From Caballeronia sp. M1242 (GTDB lineage Bacteria; Pseudomonadota; Gammaproteobacteria; Burkholderiales; Burkholderiaceae), in assembly GCF_017220215.1 (NCBI RefSeq), contig NZ_CP071131.1, positions 434,001-498,000 on the forward strand: 64,000 nucleotides of DNA, read 5' to 3'. The notes below the pieces were generated by a model, which was not told the origin of the DNA, made no database searches, and worked only from the letters and a program-made list of their open reading frames with translations. Numbering within the stretch: the stretch's first letter is position 1; the number at the start of each line of letters is the position of its first letter. Shown here one piece after another: positions 58,635-64,000 of the stretch. A program made the position numbers and the translations under genes.

Positions 58635-59783
58635 ATGCAGGAATCAACACGCCATAACACCGGACGACTCGCCTTCGATGTCGTCGTGATCGGCGGCGGA
58701 CTCGTCGGCATGGCGATCGCCTACGGGCTCGCGCGTGGCGGCCAGCGCGTCGCCGTCTGCGATGGCGCGGATGCCGCGTATCGCGCGGCGCGCGGCAACT
58801 TCGGCCTCGTGTGGGTGCAGGGCAAGGGCGGACGATGCCTGCCGTACGCACAGTGGTCGCGCGAATCGTCCGAACGCTGGGGCGCGTTCGCCGCGCAGTT
58901 GCGCCGCGAAACGGGCGTCGAGACGGGTTTCGAGCGGCCCGGCGGCATCGAGCTATGCGAGACGGTGGAAGAACTCGAAGCCGGCCAGCGCCTGCTCGAA
59001 TCGCTGCGCGCGCAGGACGCCTCGCTCGACTATCACGTGCTCGACTGTCACGCGCTCAAGCAGCGCATTCCCGCGGCATCGAGCGCGCTGGCGGGCGGCC
59101 TCTACTCGCCGAACGACGGCCACGCGAGTCCGCTTTACACGCTGCGCGCGATGCAGCAGGCGTTTCAGCGCCACGGCGGCGTCTACCTGCCGAGCAACGA
59201 AGTGCGCGAGATTCGTCCGCGCGCGAGCGGGTTCGAGGTCGTCGCGGCGTCGGGCGTGCTGGACGCGGGGCGCGTCGTGCTCGCCGCGGGCCTCGACAAT
59301 CTGCGCCTCGCGCCGATGGTCGGCATGCACGCGCCGATCACGCCGTTGCGCGGACAGATCATGGTGACGGAGCGCCTCGCGCCGTTTCTCGATTATCCGA
59401 CGCTCGTCGTGCGGCAGACGCCCGAAGGCTCCGTGCTGCTCGGCGACTCGGCCGAGCACGCCGGCTTCGACGACGGCCAGACGCGCGCCGTCATGGCCGA
59501 CATCGCTCGCCGCGCCCGCACGGCGTTTCCGGTGCTCGCGCACGCGCGCATCGTGCGGGCGTGGGGCGCGCTGCGGATCATGACGCCCGACGGCCTGCCG
59601 GTCTACGAGGAATCGCGCGCGCATCCCGGCGCGTTTCTCGCCATCTGCCACAGCGGCGTCACGCTCGCCGCCGCGCACGCCGACGTCATCGCGCCGTGGA
59701 TCGCGGGCGGCGCAAAGCCGCCCGTCTTGCAGCCGTTCGTCGCCACGCGCTTTTCGAATTCGACCGATGCACACCATGTTTGA
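58635..59783 (+). CDS. FAD-dependent D-amino-acid/opine oxidase, catalytic subunit (OoxB-like)
   Basis: A 382-residue DAO-family flavoprotein. The FAD motif VVVIGGGLVGMAIAYGLARG is at about residues 15-34, and the C-terminal DGLPVYEE/AICHSGVTLAAAHAD region is typical of the glycine-oxidase branch. With a small [2Fe-2S] protein and a second flavoprotein directly downstream it matches the opine oxidase or D-hydroxyproline/D-amino-acid dehydrogenase heterotrimers. Those enzymes oxidise secondary amines such as octopine, nopaline or hydroxyproline. The ATG at 58635 is the first with a full FAD motif. Substrate not decided. Confidence 0.78.
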   Translation: MQESTRHNTGRLAFDVVVIGGGLVGMAIAYGLARGGQRVAVCDGADAAYRAARGNFGLVWVQGKGGRCLPYAQWSRESSERWGAFAAQLRRETGVETGFERPGGIELCETVEELEAGQRLLESLRAQDASLDYHVLDCHALKQRIPAASSALAGGLYSPNDGHASPLYTLRAMQQAFQRHGGVYLPSNEVREIRPRASGFEVVAASGVLDAGRVVLAAGLDNLRLAPMVGMHAPITPLRGQIMVTERLAPFLDYPTLVVRQTPEGSVLLGDSAEHAGFDDGQTRAVMADIARRARTAFPVLAHARIVRAWGALRIMTPDGLPVYEESRAHPGAFLAICHSGVTLAAAHADVIAPWIAGGAKPPVLQPFVATRFSNSTDAHHV

Positions 59784-60069
59784 ACCTCTCACCGCTCGCC
59801 CTGCCGCGACTGTCCGCATTCATATCGACGGCGCCGCGCGGCACGTTCCGAGCCACTACTCCGTCGCCGCCGCGCTGCTGGAGAGCGGGCAGGCCACTTG
59901 CCGCGCGACACCCGTCACCGGCGCGGCGCGTGGCCCGTTCTGCATGATGGGCGTGTGCTTCGACTGCCTCGTGGAAATCGACGACGTGCCGAACCAGCAG
60001 GCGTGCATGACGCGCGTGCGCGAAGGCATGCGCGTGCGCTCGATGGCCGGCCGCGCGAGGCTCGCATGA
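59767..60069 (+). CDS. [2Fe-2S] subunit of the opine/D-imino-acid oxidase
   Basis: A 100-residue ferredoxin-like protein. The cluster cysteines are C58, C63 and C66 in GPFCMMGVCFDCLVEIDDVP, with another in QQACM. This small subunit (OoxC/HcnA type) transfers electrons between the two flavoproteins. It overlaps the upstream oxidase by 17 bases and the next gene by four (ATGA), so translation is coupled. ATG at 59776 is an alternative start. Confidence 0.78.
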   Translation: MHTMFEPLTARPAATVRIHIDGAARHVPSHYSVAAALLESGQATCRATPVTGAARGPFCMMGVCFDCLVEIDDVPNQQACMTRVREGMRVRSMAGRARLA

Positions 60070-61514
60070 CCCAGACGTCCTGCGATCTGCTGATCGTCGG
60101 CGCGGGGCCTGCCGGCATGGCCGCCGCCATCGAAGCCCGCGCGGCGGGCCTGTCCGTCGTCGTCGCCGATGAAGGCGAAGCGCCCGGCGGACAGATTTAT
60201 CGCAATGTCGCCGAATCGCCGCTCGCCGACGCGCGCGTGCTCGGCGACGACTACGCCGCCGGACGCGCGCTCGTCGAGCGTTTCGTGGCAAGCGGCGCGC
60301 GGCATCTCGCGCGGTGCGTCGTCTGGCAAATCGCGTTCGAAGAGGGCATCGTCGCGATGCTCACGCGCAGCGCGAGCGGCGCGGAAGCGGGCGGCACGTT
60401 GGAACTGAAGGCGCGCGCCGTGTTGATCGCGACCGGCGCGCAGGAGCGCCCGTGGCCGGTGCGCGGCTGGACGCTGCCGGGCGTGATGGGCGTCGGCGCG
60501 GCGCAGACGCTTCTGAAATCGGCGGGACTCGCGCCTTCGCAAGACGCGGTGCTCGCGGGCAGCGGACCGCTGCTGTGGCTCTTCGCTTCGCAACTGATCG
60601 CGGCGGGACGCAGCGTTCGCGCGATTCTCGATACGGCGCCCGCGGGCGCGTTCAGGCGCGCGCTGCCGCACGCCCTGCCCGCGCTGCGTGCCGCCGACTA
60701 TCTCGCCAAAGGCGTGCGCATGATGCGCACGGTCGCGAAAGCGGGAATCGACGTGCATCGCGGCGTGAGCGAAGTGTCCATCGAAGGCGAAACCGAAGCG
60801 CAACGCGTGCGGTTTCGCGACGCACGCGGCGCGCGACATGCCATCGATACATCGCTCGTGCTGCTGCATCAGGGCGTGATCCCGTCGACGCAACTCGCGC
60901 GCTCGCTCGGCTGCGAGCACGATTGGGACGCGGCGAGCGCCTGCTGGCGTCCGCGCACCGATGCAAGTGGCCGCAGCAGCATCGACCGCGTGTGGATCGC
61001 CGGCGACGGCGCGGGCATCGGCGGCGCGAAGGCGGCCGCGCACGCGGGCACGCTCGCGGCGCTCGACATCGCGCGCCGGCTCGATGCCATCGACGACGCC
61101 ACGCAGTCCGCGCGCTGCCGCCCGGCCCAACGCGCGCTGCGCCGCCATCTCTCGGTGCGCCCGCTGCTCGACGCGCTCTACACGCCGCCCGCCGCGCTGC
61201 GCCGTCCCGCTGACGACGACGTGATCGTCTGCCGCTGCGAGGAAGTGAGCGCGGGCGAGATCCGCCGCATCGCCTCGCTAGGCTGCCAGGGACCGAACCA
61301 GATGAAAGCGTTCTCGCGCTGCGGCATGGGGCCGTGCCAGGGCCGCTGGTGCGGCACCACCGTGAGCGAGCTCATCGCAGAGGTGCAGCAGCGCAGCGTC
61401 GCCGATGTCGGCTACTACCGCATCCGCGCGCCGATCAAGCCGGTCACGGTCGAACAACTGGCCGATTCCATCACGCTCGACGACGACTTCGCGCGCGGCG
61501 ACTTTCCCAGCTAG
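60066..61514 (+). CDS. NAD(P)/FAD oxidoreductase with C-terminal BFD-like [2Fe-2S] domain (OoxA-like)
   Basis: A 482-residue pyridine-nucleotide-disulfide-type flavoprotein. LLIVGAGPAGMAAAIEARAA is the N-terminal FAD motif; ATGAQERPWPVRGWTLPGVM and a second dinucleotide site follow. A C-terminal BFD-like domain has VCRCEEVSAGEI and the cysteines of GCQG...CGMGPCQGRWC. It is the alpha subunit of the three-part oxidase and probably the electron exit to the respiratory chain. It overlaps the [2Fe-2S] gene by four bases. Confidence 0.82.
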   Translation: MTQTSCDLLIVGAGPAGMAAAIEARAAGLSVVVADEGEAPGGQIYRNVAESPLADARVLGDDYAAGRALVERFVASGARHLARCVVWQIAFEEGIVAMLTRSASGAEAGGTLELKARAVLIATGAQERPWPVRGWTLPGVMGVGAAQTLLKSAGLAPSQDAVLAGSGPLLWLFASQLIAAGRSVRAILDTAPAGAFRRALPHALPALRAADYLAKGVRMMRTVAKAGIDVHRGVSEVSIEGETEAQRVRFRDARGARHAIDTSLVLLHQGVIPSTQLARSLGCEHDWDAASACWRPRTDASGRSSIDRVWIAGDGAGIGGAKAAAHAGTLAALDIARRLDAIDDATQSARCRPAQRALRRHLSVRPLLDALYTPPAALRRPADDDVIVCRCEEVSAGEIRRIASLGCQGPNQMKAFSRCGMGPCQGRWCGTTVSELIAEVQQRSVADVGYYRIRAPIKPVTVEQLADSITLDDDFARGDFPS

Positions 61515-61541
61515 TCAACCACACCACACGGAGCCAACACG

Positions 61542-62339
61542 ATGACCCCACACTCGAGGAAGATTCTCGCCGCCACAGCGCTCACCATGATGGCGGCAGC
61601 CGCCTCGCTTTCCGCGTCCGCGAAGGAATGGGGCACCATTCGCATGGGCGTCGATCCGACTTATCCGCCGTTCGAATCGGTCGCGAAGGACGGCGCGGTG
61701 CAGGGCTTCGACATCGACCTCGGCAACGCGCTCTGCGAGCGTCTGAAGGCGAAATGCGTGTGGGTGCAAAGCAGCTTCGACGGCCTGATTCCCGGCCTGC
61801 AGGCGCGCAAGTTCGACGTGATTCTCTCGTCGATGGCGGCGACCGCCAAGCGCCGCGAGCAGATCGACTTCACCGACCGGCTGTATCGCAATCAGACGCG
61901 CCTCATCGCCCGCTCCGATGCGCACCTGCTTCCCGAAGCCGCGAAGCTCGCGGGCAAGCGCGTCGCGGTCGAGCAAGGCACCGTGCAGGAAACCTATGCG
62001 CGCGAGAAATGGGCGTCCGCCGGCGTCGAAGTGGTGCCGTATCCGAGCTACGATCAGGCGTACGCCGACCTGGTCGCGGGCCGGGTCGATGCCGTGTTGA
62101 TGGACGCCGTGCAGGGCCAGTTGGGATTTCTCGCGACGCCGAGCGGCAAGGGCTTCGCGTTCGCGGGCGACGTGGTGTATGACCCGAAGATCATGGGCGA
62201 CGGCGACGCCGCCGGCGTGCGAAAGTCCGACGCCGACCTGCGCGACGCGCTCAACGGCGCGATCGCCGGCATGCTGCGTGACGGCTCGTATCGCAAGATC
62301 GAGGCGAAGTACTTCGACTTCGACATGTACGGCAAATGA
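61542..62339 (+). CDS. Periplasmic amino-acid/opine-binding protein (SBP family 3)
   Basis: A 265-residue protein. The signal peptide (ALTMMAAAASLSASA) leads into an SBP_bac_3 fold: IRMGVDPTYPPFESVAKDGA, GFDIDLGNALCERLKAKCVW, and LIPGLQARKFDVILSSMAAT. It resembles the HisJ/ArgT/OccT group that binds basic amino acids or opines. It lies 27 bp after the oxidase, same operon, but no ABC permease or ATPase gene follows, as the next gene is on the other strand. The partner permease must lie elsewhere or be shared. Confidence 0.85.
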   Translation: MTPHSRKILAATALTMMAAAASLSASAKEWGTIRMGVDPTYPPFESVAKDGAVQGFDIDLGNALCERLKAKCVWVQSSFDGLIPGLQARKFDVILSSMAATAKRREQIDFTDRLYRNQTRLIARSDAHLLPEAAKLAGKRVAVEQGTVQETYAREKWASAGVEVVPYPSYDQAYADLVAGRVDAVLMDAVQGQLGFLATPSGKGFAFAGDVVYDPKIMGDGDAAGVRKSDADLRDALNGAIAGMLRDGSYRKIEAKYFDFDMYGK

Positions 62340-62363
62340 ACCGGCGCGGCGCGCGTGGCGCGT

Positions 62364-62777
62364 TCAGGCGCGCGCGCCGCTCTCCCCGAACCCGACCTGC
62401 GCCCGCCGCGGGCCGCCTGCGCGCTGCATCGTCAGCGCGACGATCTCGCGCGTCGGAATGCTGGTCGCAAGCGTCGCGACCTGTCTCGCGCTGAACCAGT
62501 CGCAGCGCGTGATCTCGTTGCGCGGCACCGGAATCGCCAGATCGCCGATAACCGCGCCGAATACGTGATGGTGCTTGTTCACGCCGCCGAACAGAAACAG
62601 GTACTTGAGTTCGTCGACAACCAGTCCCGTCTCTTCCTCCAGCTCGCGCCGCGCCGCCTCTTCCGGCGACTCCTTGCGCCAGATCGTGCCGCCCGGCAAC
62701 GCCCAGCGGGAACGCTTGCGCGCGACGAGCAGAATCTTCGTGTCGCGCGTGCAGATGATGGTCGCTCTCTCTTTCAT
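62364..62777 (-). CDS. Nudix hydrolase
   Basis: A 137-residue Nudix protein. The Nudix box GGTIWRKESPEEAARRELEE continues into ETGL, with the metal-binding REXXEE core intact. Substrates are nucleoside diphosphate derivatives linked to another moiety; the specific one cannot be read. It stands alone, convergent with the opine cluster. Confidence 0.85.
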   Translation of the reverse strand: MKERATIICTRDTKILLVARKRSRWALPGGTIWRKESPEEAARRELEEETGLVVDELKYLFLFGGVNKHHHVFGAVIGDLAIPVPRNEITRCDWFSARQVATLATSIPTREIVALTMQRAGGPRRAQVGFGESGARA

Positions 62778-62956
62778 CGTCGTCGACGTTCCGGCTCTCC
62801 AGCAACGCGCGGCAGCGCATTGGCACCCGTGCGGATTTCGTTGCAGAATCCGTTAGCCATAACCATGCCGCGACGCGCGGCGTCTGACTGAACGGGCCGC
62901 AAGCCATCGGCCGCGCGCCGGCTCGGACTAAACTAGCTGCATCATACGGAGACAGC

Positions 62957-64000
62957 ATGGTCGAGCCTTCGCAGTGTGACGTTCTCGTAGTGGGCGGCGG
63001 CATCAACGGCGCGGGCATCGCGCGGGATCTGGCCGGGCGCGGCGCACGCGTGATGCTCGTCGAACAGGACGACCTCGCGCAACACACGTCGTCCGCAAGC
63101 ACCAAGCTCATTCACGGCGGCCTGCGCTATCTGGAATACCACGAGTTCGGGCTCGTCCGGAAGGCGCTCAAGGAACGCGAGGTACTGCTGTGCATCGCGC
63201 CGCATCTCATCGCGCCGCTGCGCTTCGTGATGCCGCACGTTCCCGCGCTGCGCCCCGCGTGGATGATCCGCGCGGGCCTCTTTCTGTATGACCACCTGAG
63301 CCGCCGCGCCGTGCTCGAAGGCTCGCGCGGCGTCGACTTGCGCACGCACTTCGCGGGCGCGCCGCTCGTCGATTCGATCAAGCGCGGCTTCATCTATTCC
63401 GATGCCGCCGTCGACGACGCGCGGCTCGTCGTCCTCAACGCGTTGGATGCGCAAGAACGGGGCGCGCAGATCGCGACCAGGACGCGCTTCGTCGGCGCAA
63501 CGCGGGGCGAGCGCGAATGGCGCGTCGAACTGAGCGATGCGTCCGGTCAACGGCGCGACGTGGCGGCGCGCGCCATCGTCAACGCGGCGGGTCCGTGGGT
63601 CGGCGCGCTCGCCGCCGGGGATTCCACCGCGCGCCCGATGCGGCTCGTGAAGGGCAGTCACATCGTCACGCGCAAGCTGTTCGATCACGATCACGCGTAC
63701 ATTCTCCAGAACGACGACCGGCGCATCGTGTTCGCGATTCCGTGGCAACGCGACTACACGCTGATCGGCACGACGGACGTCGACTATCAAGGCCCGCTCG
63801 CGGACGTGCGCATTGCGGATGACGAGATCGAGTATCTGTGCGCCGCCGTGAACCGCTATTTCCGCGAGCCGGTGACGCCCGCGGACGTCGTCTGGTCGTA
63901 TGCAGGCGTGCGGCCGCTGCTCGCGGACGGCGCCGACGACGCGGCTTCGGCCACGCGCGACTATCGGCTGGAATTGGATGCGCGTGGCGCGCCGCTCGTC
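62957..64000 (+). CDS. glpD: Aerobic glycerol-3-phosphate dehydrogenase (partial, 3' end outside window)
   Basis: 348 codons are visible before the right edge. The FAD motif DVLVVGGGINGAGIARDLAG is at about residues 8-27, then SSASTKLIHGGLRYLEYHEF (about 45-64), the GlpD signature, and VNAAGPWV plus LIGTTDVDY further on. GlpD oxidises glycerol-3-phosphate to dihydroxyacetone phosphate and reduces ubiquinone at the inner membrane. CGGAGACAGC before the ATG at 62957 supports the start. Confidence 0.92.
   Translation, partial: MVEPSQCDVLVVGGGINGAGIARDLAGRGARVMLVEQDDLAQHTSSASTKLIHGGLRYLEYHEFGLVRKALKEREVLLCIAPHLIAPLRFVMPHVPALRPAWMIRAGLFLYDHLSRRAVLEGSRGVDLRTHFAGAPLVDSIKRGFIYSDAAVDDARLVVLNALDAQERGAQIATRTRFVGATRGEREWRVELSDASGQRRDVAARAIVNAAGPWVGALAAGDSTARPMRLVKGSHIVTRKLFDHDHAYILQNDDRRIVFAIPWQRDYTLIGTTDVDYQGPLADVRIADDEIEYLCAAVNRYFREPVTPADVVWSYAGVRPLLADGADDAASATRDYRLELDARGAPLV

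Overview
The window is high-GC, densely coded DNA typical of a betaproteobacterium of the Burkholderia sensu lato group (Paraburkholderia/Caballeronia-like). This is inferred from the families present (DUF3460, DUF2795, DUF3072, DUF3597, type-2 lumazine synthase, many LysR regulators) and from codon use; no rRNA, tRNA, CRISPR array, insertion sequence, phage gene or replication origin was seen. The mix of catabolic islands, orphan regulators and stress-protein genes suggests a secondary replicon (chromid), but that is inference.

Region 1 (1-12004) is a nearly complete furan (HMF/furfural/furoate) catabolic locus. One colinear minus-strand operon runs hmfF-G-A-B-C-D-E-H (the last cut by the window edge). 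It encodes the FDCA decarboxylase and its prenyl-FMN synthase, the three-subunit furoyl-CoA dehydrogenase, furoyl-CoA synthetase, 2-oxoglutaroyl-CoA hydrolase and the GMC-type HMF oxidase. A divergent LysR gene plus an aldehyde dehydrogenase face it. The product would be 2-oxoglutarate.

Region 2 (12408-21108) has a secreted Gly-rich protein, a GAF-GGDEF protein and a sugar-acid island: beta-hydroxyacid dehydrogenase, FMN 2-hydroxyacid dehydrogenase, MFS carrier, DHDPS-family lyase, UxaA/GarD-type dehydratase and a divergent LysR. Region 3 (21176-27783) covers peroxide and flavin physiology: ohr and ohrR carrying near-identical operator palindromes, a Tyr-less SDR with a tautomerase, an FMN riboswitch driving ribH2, dgkA, a rubredoxin fusion and a TetR gene.

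Region 4 (27930-34667) contains small uncharacterised proteins, a LysR gene, a Tat-exported phospholipase C with an upstream lipoprotein, and tandem DUF421 membrane proteins with zinc ribbons. Region 5 (34795-54306) is rich in stress-associated families: DUF2252, DUF3460, a hybrid histidine kinase, two Hsp20s, two DUF2382 proteins, CspA, a GGDEF/EAL protein coupled to a heme-oxygenase-fold iron enzyme, OmpW, DUF3072, a hydrolase operon, DUF1264, DUF2795 and DUF3597. Region 6 (54332-64000) holds MgtC, a yellow/MRJP-like protein with an SDR, an opine/D-imino-acid type three-subunit oxidase with a solute-binding protein and LysR regulator, a Nudix hydrolase and the start of glpD.
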